From the NCBI GenBank assembly GCA_937959065.1, contig CALGOI010000083.1, forward strand, positions 1 to 6,489: DNA of 6,489 nucleotides. Direction: 5' to 3'. Source of the stretch: an uncultured Ignavibacteriota bacterium (GTDB lineage: Bacteria > Bacteroidota > Ignavibacteria > Tepidaquicellales > Tepidaquicellaceae). Under the pieces are notes generated by a model, which was given only the letters and a program-made list of their open reading frames with translations, made no database searches and had not been told where the DNA came from. Numbering within the stretch: position 1 is the first letter of the stretch; every line of letters starts with the position of its first letter. Shown piece after piece: positions 1 to 5,978 of this stretch. Made by a program: the position numbers and the translations under genes.

Positions 1-378
1 AAAGAAGACGTACAAAAGGAAAAAGAACTAAATACCCGTCTCGACAACCCTAAAGCTACTATCGATGATTACCTCGAATATATAAAGCGGGGTACCGAGG
101 GCGGTGAATTTGACAAGAACATGTCCGAAGCCAGCAAGCTTTGGGATAACCGTTCAGTGGGAGTCTTTAAAAAGAATTACAAGGACACCGATAAATTCAT
201 CATAGTATCCGATCCAAAGGTCGTATCGAGCAATGACAAATCCGCGAAAGTGAAAGTAGATATAAAGACTGTAGATAAAAGCGGAAACGAATCCGAGATG
301 ACCGTCACATACAACCTTGTTCCTGACAGCAAAGGTAAATGGAAGATCAAAGGCAATACGTTAATTAAAAAGCAGTAG
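1..378 (+). CDS. C-terminal part of a small NTF2-like, probably exported protein (5' end outside window)
   Basis: The frame ending in TAG at 376-378 is open back to base 1, so the gene starts upstream and 125 residues are visible. An ATG at 121 exists, but the residues before it (a charged KEKE-type stretch, then a 'TIDDYLEYIKRG' helix) read as real protein, so I take the ORF as 5'-truncated. The remainder is polar and lysine-rich. It has alternating strands ('DKFIIVSDPKVV', 'AKVKVDIKTV', 'EMTVTYNLV') and ends in 'GKWKIKGNTLIKK'. This helix-then-curved-sheet pattern, with a final 'W-K-I' strand, resembles small NTF2-like / DUF4878-type lipoproteins of FCB bacteria. The fold is inferred from pattern only. 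No catalytic residues can be named, and any signal peptide or lipobox would lie outside the window. A terminator follows, so it belongs to a different transcription unit from sucD. Confidence 0.6.
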   Translation, partial: KEDVQKEKELNTRLDNPKATIDDYLEYIKRGTEGGEFDKNMSEASKLWDNRSVGVFKKNYKDTDKFIIVSDPKVVSSNDKSAKVKVDIKTVDKSGNESEMTVTYNLVPDSKGKWKIKGNTLIKKQ

Positions 379-392
379 TTAGAAACTAGTTT

Positions 393-440
393 TTGAATAA
401 ACCTGCCCGGGTTTCATAATCGGGGCAGGTGTTATATTTT
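393..440 (+). promoter_or_regulatory. weak candidate promoter region for the sucD operon
   Basis: A promoter is expected here because a terminator separates sucD from the preceding gene and only 88 bases lie between them. Two weak matches are visible. One is sigma70-like: TTGAAT (393-398), a 16-base spacer, then CATAAT (415-420), which falls in the loop of the terminator hairpin. The other is TATATTTT (433-440), seven of eight fixed or free positions to the Bacteroidota -7 element TAnnTTTG, but without a clear TTTG at the right distance upstream. Neither is convincing alone. Confidence 0.2.
401..440 (+). terminator. rho-independent terminator after the NTF2-like gene
   Basis: A perfect 8-bp GC-rich stem is formed by ACCTGCCC (401-408) and GGGCAGGT (423-430). 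The 14-base loop includes an in-loop GGG/C stretch that may shift the pairing by one. It is followed by the T-rich run GTTATATTTT (431-440). It lies 22 bases past the stop of the upstream gene and 26 bases before sucD. The T-tract is interrupted, so termination may be incomplete. Confidence 0.75.
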
Positions 441-466
441 AAATTTAACCCATCTATAGAAAATTC

Positions 467-1615
467 ATGAGTATACTCGTTAACAAGAAATCCAAAGTTG
501 TTGTACAAGGTATTACCGGCTCGGAAGGATCTTTTCATGCTGAGCAAATGATGGAATACGGAACGAACGTTGTGGCCGGAGTTACACCCGGAAAAGGCGG
601 AGAGAAATTTTTAAAGAAAGTACCCATATTTAATTCCGTAAAAGATGCTGTTGAAAATACAGGAGCTGATGTTTCCGTTATCTTTGTGCCGGCTCCATTT
701 GCAGCCGATGCTTTAATAGAAGCGGTGGACGCCGGAGTCAGATTAATTGTATGTATTACAGAAGGTATTCCGACAGAGGATATGATAAAAGCATACAATC
801 ATGTACAGAATGCTAACAGGAATGGTCACGAAGTTAGATTCATCGGTCCTAACTGCCCGGGAATAATTACTCCCGGTGAATGCAAGATCGGTATCATGCC
901 GGGATTCATACATAAGAAAGGAAGAATTGGAGTAATCTCCAGGAGCGGTACACTGACTTATGAAGCGGTTGATCAGCTGACAAAAGCAGGTTTGGGACAA
1001 TCCACCTGCATTGGTATCGGTGGTGACCCTGTAATAGGCACCAGGTTTATCGATGCAGTGAAATTATTCAATGAAGATCCAAATACAGACGCAATAATGA
1101 TGATCGGTGAGATAGGCGGAAGCGCTGAGGAAGAAGCTGCAATGTGGATCAAGAAGAATGCGAAGAAACCGGTAATAGGATTCATTGCCGGGCGTACTGC
1201 TCCTCCGGGAAGAAGGATGGGGCATGCAGGAGCAATTATTTCAGGCGGGAAAGGAACTGCTGAAGAGAAGATAAAAGTAATGAAAAACTGTGGAATAACT
1301 GTAGTTGATTCACCCGCGGATCTCGGCAGCACAGTAAAGAAGGTACTTGATAAAAAAGGCGGTAAGAAAAAAGAAAAGGCAAATAAGGCTAAGCCGAAGA
1401 AGCCTGTTAAGAAGACTGCATCTAACAAAACAGCAAAGCGATCAGTAAAGAAAGCAACCAGGGAAACAGCAAAAAAGACTGTTAAGAAAAAAGCTGCTCC
1501 AAAGAAAAAGACAGTTGCAAGAAAGAAAGCAGCTCCTAAGAAGAAAACTGCTGTAAGAAAAAAAACGAGCGCAAAGAAAAAAACAGTAAAAAATAAATCA
1601 TCTAGAAGACGTTAA
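467..1615 (+). CDS. sucD: succinate-CoA ligase [ADP/GDP-forming], alpha subunit, with lysine-rich C-terminal extension
   Basis: It encodes the alpha subunit of succinyl-CoA synthetase, the TCA-cycle enzyme that couples succinyl-CoA cleavage to NTP formation. The Rossmann-type CoA-binding domain comes first (about 5-130: 'VQGITGSEG', 'VAGVTPGKGG', 'CITEGIP', 'IGPNCPGI'), then the ligase domain ('GVISRSGTLTYE', 'IGIGGDPVIGT', 'MIGEIGG'). The phospho-accepting histidine is His253 in 'MGHAGAII'. The family core ends near residue 294, matching the usual ~290 residues. Residues ~295-382 are an extra tail made mostly of Lys, Ala, Thr, Pro and Arg, like histone H1 or AlgP-type tails; the frame is intact, so this is not a sequencing break. 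No sucC lies in the window, so the beta subunit is encoded elsewhere or upstream. The ATG at 467 is supported by the N-terminus 'SILVNKKSKVVVQG'; no good Shine-Dalgarno is seen. It is the first gene after the terminator and probably leads the operon. Confidence 0.96.
   Translation: MSILVNKKSKVVVQGITGSEGSFHAEQMMEYGTNVVAGVTPGKGGEKFLKKVPIFNSVKDAVENTGADVSVIFVPAPFAADALIEAVDAGVRLIVCITEGIPTEDMIKAYNHVQNANRNGHEVRFIGPNCPGIITPGECKIGIMPGFIHKKGRIGVISRSGTLTYEAVDQLTKAGLGQSTCIGIGGDPVIGTRFIDAVKLFNEDPNTDAIMMIGEIGGSAEEEAAMWIKKNAKKPVIGFIAGRTAPPGRRMGHAGAIISGGKGTAEEKIKVMKNCGITVVDSPADLGSTVKKVLDKKGGKKKEKANKAKPKKPVKKTASNKTAKRSVKKATRETAKKTVKKKAAPKKKTVARKKAAPKKKTAVRKKTSAKKKTVKNKSSRRR
1487..1594 (+). repeat. three tandem 12-codon repeats in the SucD tail
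   Basis: Residues 341-352, 353-364 and 365-376 of SucD are consecutive 12-residue units of the form KKAAPKKKTVAR. Copies one and two differ only by a V-A / A-V swap near the end; copy three is KKTSAKKKTVKN. The copies use different synonymous codons (AAA/AAG, GCT/GCA, CCA/CCT), so the periodicity is stronger at protein than at DNA level. That points to an older, selected repeat and away from recent slippage. Confidence 0.8.
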
Positions 1616-1966
1616 TTGACTATTATCAGCATAAATAATGCAAGATTTTTTGGATATCACGGAGTTCTTGATTATGAAAAAGAATACGGCAATGAATTTG
1701 AAGTAGATATCGAGATGGAGTGCAACATAGAGGGAATCGGTGATGATCTGAATGAAACTGTAGATTACCTTTCGGTATATAATGAGGTCAAAAAAGATTT
1801 CGAAGGAAATAAATATAACCTTATAGAGACTGCTAACGAAAGGATCGGTAAACTCATACTTGAGAAATTCAGTAAGGTTAAGAAAGTAATGGTGAGTATT
1901 CGAAAACCAAATGCTCCGCTGGGAATAATCGATTCGGTTGAAATAACAAAAACATTTGAAAGATAA
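1616..1966 (+). CDS. folB: dihydroneopterin aldolase (FolB)
   Basis: FolB converts 7,8-dihydroneopterin to 6-hydroxymethyl-7,8-dihydropterin and glycolaldehyde in folate synthesis. The 116-residue length is typical. Family marks are 'ARFFGYHGVLDYEK' with catalytic Glu21 (Glu22 in S. aureus FolB), 'TVDYLSVY' with Tyr51 (Tyr54 there), 'LIETANERIG', and 'IRKPNAPLG' with catalytic Lys97 (Lys100 there). The start must be TTG at 1616. It directly follows the sucD stop TAA (1613-1615) in the same frame, and no ATG or GTG occurs before the essential GYHG motif. The purines AGAAG (1605-1609) are a possible weak ribosome site. Zero spacing implies translational coupling to sucD. folK follows four bases after the stop. 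The family call is firm; the use of TTG follows from the absence of alternatives. Confidence 0.95.
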   Translation: MTIISINNARFFGYHGVLDYEKEYGNEFEVDIEMECNIEGIGDDLNETVDYLSVYNEVKKDFEGNKYNLIETANERIGKLILEKFSKVKKVMVSIRKPNAPLGIIDSVEITKTFER

Positions 1967-1970
1967 AAAT

Positions 1971-2480
1971 ATGACAGTATTTTTGGGATTAGGCTCCAAT
2001 AAAGGAGACCGTGATAAATTCATTGACGAGGCAATAGAGAGAATAAGTGAAATCAACGAAGTTACAGTAACTAAAAAAGCACCAATCTACGAAACCGAAC
2101 CCTGGGGCGTAAAAGACCAGGGATTTTTTTTAAATACTGTAATACAGGTTGAGACTACGTTACCGGCCGATCTGCTTCACAGTGAGCTGAAACGTATAGA
2201 AAAAGTGCTTGGAAGAGGGTCAGGGCAAAAATGGTCGGAGAGAGAAATTGATATAGATTTGTTATTTTACGGAGAAGAAAATATAATTACGGAAAATTTG
2301 AAGATACCTCATCACCAGATTGAGAACAGAAGATTCGTGCTTGTTCCATTGGCTGATATAGCCCCGGAATTTATTCACCCGGTTTTAAGGAAGAGTATTT
2401 CTATGCTCCTCGCAGATACAAGTGATGAGCTGCAAGTCTCCAAATACCGTGAAAATGTTCAGGAAGAGCTTGGAAAATAA
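1971..2480 (+). CDS. folK: 2-amino-4-hydroxy-6-hydroxymethyldihydropteridine diphosphokinase (HPPK, FolK)
   Basis: FolK transfers pyrophosphate from ATP to the product of FolB, the next step in folate synthesis. The 169-residue protein has the expected order of motifs: 'FLGLGSNKGD' (4-13), 'PIYETEPWG' (38-46), 'FFLNTV', 'RGSGQKWSEREIDIDLL' with the Mg-binding Asp94 and Asp96 (Asp95/Asp97 in E. coli), then 'PHHQIENRRFVLVPLADIAP'. I chose ATG 1971, which places the first strand ('TVFLGLGSN') at the N-terminus as in the family and leaves four bases after the folB stop. A TTG at 1956 would add five residues and overlap folB. No strong Shine-Dalgarno is present, so coupling with folB is likely. 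Its 3' end overlaps the kinase gene. The dihydropteroate synthase gene folP is not in the window. Confidence 0.96.
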   Translation: MTVFLGLGSNKGDRDKFIDEAIERISEINEVTVTKKAPIYETEPWGVKDQGFFLNTVIQVETTLPADLLHSELKRIEKVLGRGSGQKWSEREIDIDLLFYGEENIITENLKIPHHQIENRRFVLVPLADIAPEFIHPVLRKSISMLLADTSDELQVSKYRENVQEELGK

Positions 2481-3129
2481 GCAGGTAAAATACATTGCCG
2501 TTGAAGGGGTTATAGGCGCGGGAAAGACATCGCTTTCCAGGAAACTTGCCGAACGCCTTGATGCAAAACTCATCCTCGAGGAATTCGATGATAATCCGTT
2601 TCTAAAAAATTTTTACCAGGATCCTTCGAAGTTTGCGTTTTACACACAGATGTACTTCCTTTTAAAAAGATATAAACAGCTTCAGGAATTAGGCCAGGAG
2701 ACATTATTCCACGAATATACTGTTGCAGATTATATATTCGAAAAGGACAGGATATTTGCTTACATGAATCTCAACGATGAGGACCTGAAAATCTATGAAA
2801 TGCTGGCTAACCATATCCAGAAAACCATCGTTATACCCGATCTGATAATTTACCTTCAATCTACACCTGAACGTTTATTTGCTAATATCAAACACAGGGA
2901 CAGGGAAGAAGAACGAGAGATCACAATTGAGTATATCGACAAACTCAACGAGGCATACAATTATTTCTTTTTCAGATACAAGGCATCCAAAGTATTAATA
3001 GTCAACGCTACTGAAATAGATTTTATTAACAGCAGTGAAGATTTTGAGAATTTAATTGCACAAATAATAAAACCAGGACATTCATCGATGGAATATTATG
3101 ACCCGGTGCAAAAGAGAATCGCAAAATAA
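2455..3129 (+). CDS. deoxynucleoside kinase (dNK / dGK-dCK family)
   Basis: This is a deoxyribonucleoside kinase of the dNK family, phosphorylating salvaged deoxynucleosides with ATP in the cytoplasm. With the ATG at 2455 it has 224 residues, normal for the family. The P-loop is 'GVIGAGKTS' (18-26). 'LEEFDDNPFL' (41-50) carries the substrate-pocket Glu, 'FYTQMYFLLKRY' (62-73) follows, 'VADYIFEKDRIFA' (90-102) matches the DR[S/I] base-recognition region, and 'KHRDREEER' (146-154) is the arginine-rich LID. Whether it prefers dA, dG, dC or dT cannot be read from motifs. Start choice is uncertain. ATG 2455 overlaps folK by 26 bases and has no ribosome site. GTG 2422 or ATG 2425 would overlap by more. 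TTG 2470 is preceded by AGGAAG (2461-2466) at plausible spacing and would give a five-residue shorter N-terminus. All options keep the P-loop intact. Confidence 0.92.
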   Translation: MFRKSLENKQVKYIAVEGVIGAGKTSLSRKLAERLDAKLILEEFDDNPFLKNFYQDPSKFAFYTQMYFLLKRYKQLQELGQETLFHEYTVADYIFEKDRIFAYMNLNDEDLKIYEMLANHIQKTIVIPDLIIYLQSTPERLFANIKHRDREEEREITIEYIDKLNEAYNYFFFRYKASKVLIVNATEIDFINSSEDFENLIAQIIKPGHSSMEYYDPVQKRIAK

Positions 3130-3135
3130 GAAGGG
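3128..3135 (+). promoter_or_regulatory. Shine-Dalgarno site for the 59-residue membrane protein
   Basis: AAGAAGGG lies six bases before ATG 3142 and overlaps the end of the kinase stop codon. It is one of the better ribosome binding sites in this otherwise SD-poor operon, and it is the main non-compositional support that the short ORF is translated. Confidence 0.5.
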
Positions 3136-3141
3136 TATCAA

Positions 3142-3321
3142 ATGTTAAGGATAATTTTGATTTTTGCTTTATTTTTATCGCTAATTTATTTTTTAAAAGT
3201 ATTCTTCCGTTCATACAAAAAAAACCGTCCGCATTTATTTGGGAACCGGCCCGGATACAGAAAGTACCCGGGAACAGACAGACACAAAGCCGTAGAGGCA
3301 GAATTCGAGGAAATAAAATAG
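3142..3321 (+). CDS. small single-pass membrane protein, 59 residues, unknown function
   Basis: The ORF runs from ATG 3142 to TAG 3319-3321 and fills the whole gap between the kinase and glycosyltransferase genes. Residues 4-22 are a hydrophobic helix ('IILIFALFLSLIYFLKVFF'). Next comes a basic stretch (RSYKKNRP, 23-30), then a polar Gly/Pro/Tyr/Arg-rich linker, ending in the acidic 'AVEAEFEEIK'. The positive charges after the helix predict the N-terminus outside and the tail in the cytoplasm. An N-terminal helix plus a short tail ending in an acidic 'EFEEIK' resembles small DUF4834-type proteins of Bacteroidota; this is a pattern resemblance, not a search result. A Shine-Dalgarno (3128-3135) precedes it, with 12 bases to the upstream gene and 6 to the downstream one. 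It is too short to name a function; it could assist envelope work beside the glycosyltransferase. Confidence 0.72.
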   Translation: MLRIILIFALFLSLIYFLKVFFRSYKKNRPHLFGNRPGYRKYPGTDRHKAVEAEFEEIK

Positions 3322-3327
3322 TCTGCC

Positions 3328-4428
3328 GTGCTGCATCGTATTTTAAAATTCTTCCTTAATGCTAAGCCCATTAACCCCAGGGATATCGATTATAAGAATG
3401 TAGAGAATATCCTTATAGTCAGGCAGCACAATCAACTTGGTGATATGCTTTGTTCTGTCCCGTTGTTTGCCGCTTTAAGACAAAAATTCCCTAAAGCTCA
3501 CATAACACTGGTAGCATCCCCAATTAATTATGAGATACTATTCAGTGATATAAATCCATATATCGATCATGTTATTACCTACGATAAATCCGGTCTTGGA
3601 AGCTTACGTAAGTTCTTCAAAGAACTTAGAAAGAGAAATTACGACATAGGTATTGTCCCGTCTACTGTTTCACTTTCAAGGACATCGCATATATTAAACC
3701 ATCTGTCATGGGCAAAAGTAAAAGTAGGAGTCAAAAGCATCGACGGCAAGTTCAACGATATGGAGTTCCTTCTTAATATTAAATCCGATTTCAAATGGGA
3801 AGAGAAACGGCTTCACCAAATTGAGCGTAATCTTGATATCGGAAGACAAATCGAATGTGAACTTAAGCCTGAAGACAGAAGGATACACCTGGCATTAAGT
3901 GTTGAAGAGAGAAAGTTTGCCGAGAAATATTTCAATAAGCACTTCCCGGACAAAAACAGGTTAGTGGTAGCCTTTCACCCCGGAGCCGGTAAGGTACCAA
4001 ACCGGTGGAGCGTGGATAATTTCACTGAACTTGCCAAGAGAATTCATAATAAATACAATAATTACACGTTGATAACATCCGGTATAATTGATGCGGATGT
4101 AACAGCAAAGCTAAAAGCAAATCTATCGAGACTTGGAATAGACAGTGTTATACTAAATAATACCCCTGTTCGTAAAGTGGGTGCTACTATAAAAAAGGCG
4201 TCTGCATATATCACAAACGATACAGGTGTGATGCACGTGGCAGAAGGAGTGGATGCTAACATTATTTCATTGTTTGGTCCGACAAAGGCTTACGAATGGG
4301 CTCCAAAGGGCGAACATAACATTCCAATTCAATCTAAAGATGACAATATAGATAGTATAACGGTTGATGAAGTATTCGCTGCAACTGAAGCTGTTTTAAA
4401 TACCTTAAAAAAGGAACAGGCAACATAA
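3328..4428 (+). CDS. glycosyltransferase family 9 protein (ADP-heptose:LPS heptosyltransferase-like)
   Basis: The 366-residue GT-B glycosyltransferase has no signal peptide and probably acts at the inner face of the cytoplasmic membrane, adding a sugar to lipopolysaccharide core or another surface glycan. The N-terminal acceptor domain begins at 'NILIVRQHNQLGDMLCSVP' (27-45); Asp39 in the 'GDM' motif corresponds to the proposed catalytic base of heptosyltransferases. The donor domain shows 'AFHPGAGKVPNRW' (215-227), 'TNDTGVMHVAEG' (296-307) and 'SLFGPTKAYEWAP' (314-326), the standard GT9 nucleotide-sugar site. The start is GTG 3328: an in-frame TAG lies nine bases upstream and no other usable start precedes the GD motif. 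GAGGA (3307-3311) is present but far upstream. The acceptor and exact sugar are unknown; a heptose role is inferred from family only. The stop overlaps the next start (TAATG). Confidence 0.92.
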   Translation: MLHRILKFFLNAKPINPRDIDYKNVENILIVRQHNQLGDMLCSVPLFAALRQKFPKAHITLVASPINYEILFSDINPYIDHVITYDKSGLGSLRKFFKELRKRNYDIGIVPSTVSLSRTSHILNHLSWAKVKVGVKSIDGKFNDMEFLLNIKSDFKWEEKRLHQIERNLDIGRQIECELKPEDRRIHLALSVEERKFAEKYFNKHFPDKNRLVVAFHPGAGKVPNRWSVDNFTELAKRIHNKYNNYTLITSGIIDADVTAKLKANLSRLGIDSVILNNTPVRKVGATIKKASAYITNDTGVMHVAEGVDANIISLFGPTKAYEWAPKGEHNIPIQSKDDNIDSITVDEVFAATEAVLNTLKKEQAT

Positions 4429-5978
4429 TGAAAGTTGGCGACATATTAGCAGCAATGGATCTCGGGACAAACTCCTTTCATCTGGTCGTAGCTGAGATAG
4501 TGGGGAAAAACCGTTTTAATGTGCTGACTAAAGATAAAGAGGTAGTTCGCCTTGGCACAAGCGGTAAGGAAATGAAACATATTACTCCCGAAGCAATGGA
4601 CAGGGCACTGGTTGCGTTAAAAAGATTTAAAAAGGTCGCGGATTCATTCAACGCAAAAATCCGCGCTGTTGCAACAAGTGCAACACGTGAAGCAAAAAAC
4701 CGCGAGGAATTCATCCGGAAGGTAAAAGAAGAAACAGGAATAGAGATAGAAGTAGTTTCGGGCTATGAAGAAGGGCGTTTGATCTATTTAGGAGTATTGC
4801 AGGCATTAAATGTATATGATAAAAAAATATTGCTTATCGATATCGGCGGAGGTAGCACAGAGTTTTTCCTATGTGAGAAAGGCAACGTGATTTCAGGAAT
4901 AAGTTTGAAAATAGGTGCAGTCAGGTTAACCAATAAGTTCTTCAAAGGTGACAAGATAAAAGATAGTTCAATCGACGAAGCGCGTGAATTTATCAAAGGT
5001 GAGATAAATCCCATAAAGAGACAGCTTAAAGGAAAGAATTTTGATATGGTAGTAGGTACATCCGGTACCATCACCAATATCGGCGCAATGATTTTGAAGA
5101 GGGAAAACGATGACATTGATAAAGATTTCAATATGAATAACTTTACATACGACAGGGATTCGTTTACTGACTTGATGAAAACGATTTTAAAAGCAGGATC
5201 GGTAGAAAAGATAAAGGAAATACCGGGAATAGACGATTCACGGGCTGATATCATCTGCGCCGGAGCTCTAATTCTGGAGCAGGCCTTCAAAGAACTTGAT
5301 CTAAAGAGAATTACTTTATCTAGCTTTGCTCTGCGGGAAGGAATACTCTACGACACTCTTAGGGAGGAATTTGGTACCGCTCACCCGGGGCACATGGATA
5401 ATGTCAAAGCACAAAGTGTCTTTCATCTGGCCGATAGTTCAAATTATGACAAAGAGCATGCTATTCATGTTGCCCGTATCGCAGGAACTATATTCGATAA
5501 AATACACGATAAATTTAAACTCACTGAAAAAGATAAGGAATACCTTGAGGCAGCCTCGATACTTCACGATATCGGATATCACATATCACACTCAAAACAC
5601 CATAAGCATTCATATTACCTGATAAGAAATGCAGAGATGCTTGGATTTAACGACAGGGAGATAGAGATCATAGCTAATATAGCCAGGTACCACCGCAAGT
5701 CACACCCAAAGCCATCGCATTATACGTTTAATAAACTTAATGAGGATGACAAAAAACTGGTAAAACTGCTCGCGGGAATCTTAAGAATTGCGGACGGGCT
5801 GGACAGGAGCCACGGTTCGCTTGTAAAGGGAGTGGACCTAGCTCTGGATAAGAATAAAATGGAGATACATCTAATAGTGAAAAAAAATTTATCACCCGAC
5901 CTCGAACTCTGGGGTGCTGAAAGGAAAAAAGCTTTGTTTGAAGAAATGACGGGTTATGACGTCAGCTTTAAAGTTTAG
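4428..5978 (+). CDS. ppx: Ppx/GppA family phosphatase with C-terminal HD domain (exopolyphosphatase-like)
   Basis: The family hydrolyses terminal phosphate from polyphosphate and/or pppGpp to ppGpp, linking phosphate storage to the stringent response. The 516 residues match the long, two-part form. The ASKHA-fold phosphatase half has 'AAMDLGTNSFHLVV' (8-21, phosphate-1 loop), 'RAVATSATREAKN' (79-91), 'SGYEEGRLIYLG' with the catalytic Glu pair at 114-115, 'LLIDIGGGSTEFF' (135-147, phosphate-2 loop) and 'VVGTSGTITNIGAM' (208-221). The C-terminal half is HD-like: 'EHAIHVARIAG' (His344), 'AASILHDIGYHISHSKHHKHSYYLI' with His380-Asp381, and 'IARYHRKSHP' (418-427). I cannot decide PPX versus GppA activity from sequence. 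The ATG at 4428 overlaps the upstream stop by one base; AAGGA (4411-4415) and AGG (4418-4420) lie upstream. It ends the operon, with its stop overlapping that of the convergent crotonase gene. Confidence 0.94.
   Translation: MKVGDILAAMDLGTNSFHLVVAEIVGKNRFNVLTKDKEVVRLGTSGKEMKHITPEAMDRALVALKRFKKVADSFNAKIRAVATSATREAKNREEFIRKVKEETGIEIEVVSGYEEGRLIYLGVLQALNVYDKKILLIDIGGGSTEFFLCEKGNVISGISLKIGAVRLTNKFFKGDKIKDSSIDEAREFIKGEINPIKRQLKGKNFDMVVGTSGTITNIGAMILKRENDDIDKDFNMNNFTYDRDSFTDLMKTILKAGSVEKIKEIPGIDDSRADIICAGALILEQAFKELDLKRITLSSFALREGILYDTLREEFGTAHPGHMDNVKAQSVFHLADSSNYDKEHAIHVARIAGTIFDKIHDKFKLTEKDKEYLEAASILHDIGYHISHSKHHKHSYYLIRNAEMLGFNDREIEIIANIARYHRKSHPKPSHYTFNKLNEDDKKLVKLLAGILRIADGLDRSHGSLVKGVDLALDKNKMEIHLIVKKNLSPDLELWGAERKKALFEEMTGYDVSFKV

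Noticed and set aside
973..1428. Long antisense open frame (151 codons) opposite sucD
   Set aside because: It is the mirror of a Lys/Ala-rich coding strand, giving Phe/Leu/Ser-rich text with no family resemblance. sucD on the + strand is unambiguous.
1350..1612. The A-rich purine tract considered as a frameshifted or chimeric end of sucD
   Set aside because: The frame continues cleanly to TAA with organised 12-residue repeats and ordinary codon variety, so it reads as genuine coding sequence.
1598..2056. Antisense open frame of 152 codons opposite folB and the start of folK
   Set aside because: Low-complexity Ile/Phe/Ser-rich translation across two recognised genes; a shadow of their codon use.
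4784..5290. Antisense open frame of 168 codons opposite the phosphatase gene
   Set aside because: No motif is recognisable, and the + strand holds conserved Ppx/GppA motifs throughout.
5570..5600. GATATCGGATATC-type short palindrome considered as an operator
   Set aside because: It encodes the conserved HDIGYHIS segment of the HD domain and lies far from any start; the symmetry is explained by codon choice.
5326..5622. + strand open frame of 98 codons in another frame within the phosphatase gene
   Set aside because: It overlaps the conserved HD-domain coding region entirely and its translation has no family features.
5578..5625. Histidine-rich stretch (HISHSKHHKHS) in the phosphatase, considered as an unusual metal-binding insert
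   Set aside because: As I recall, this His-rich segment after HD is normal for long Ppx/GppA proteins, so it is a family trait and not an oddity.
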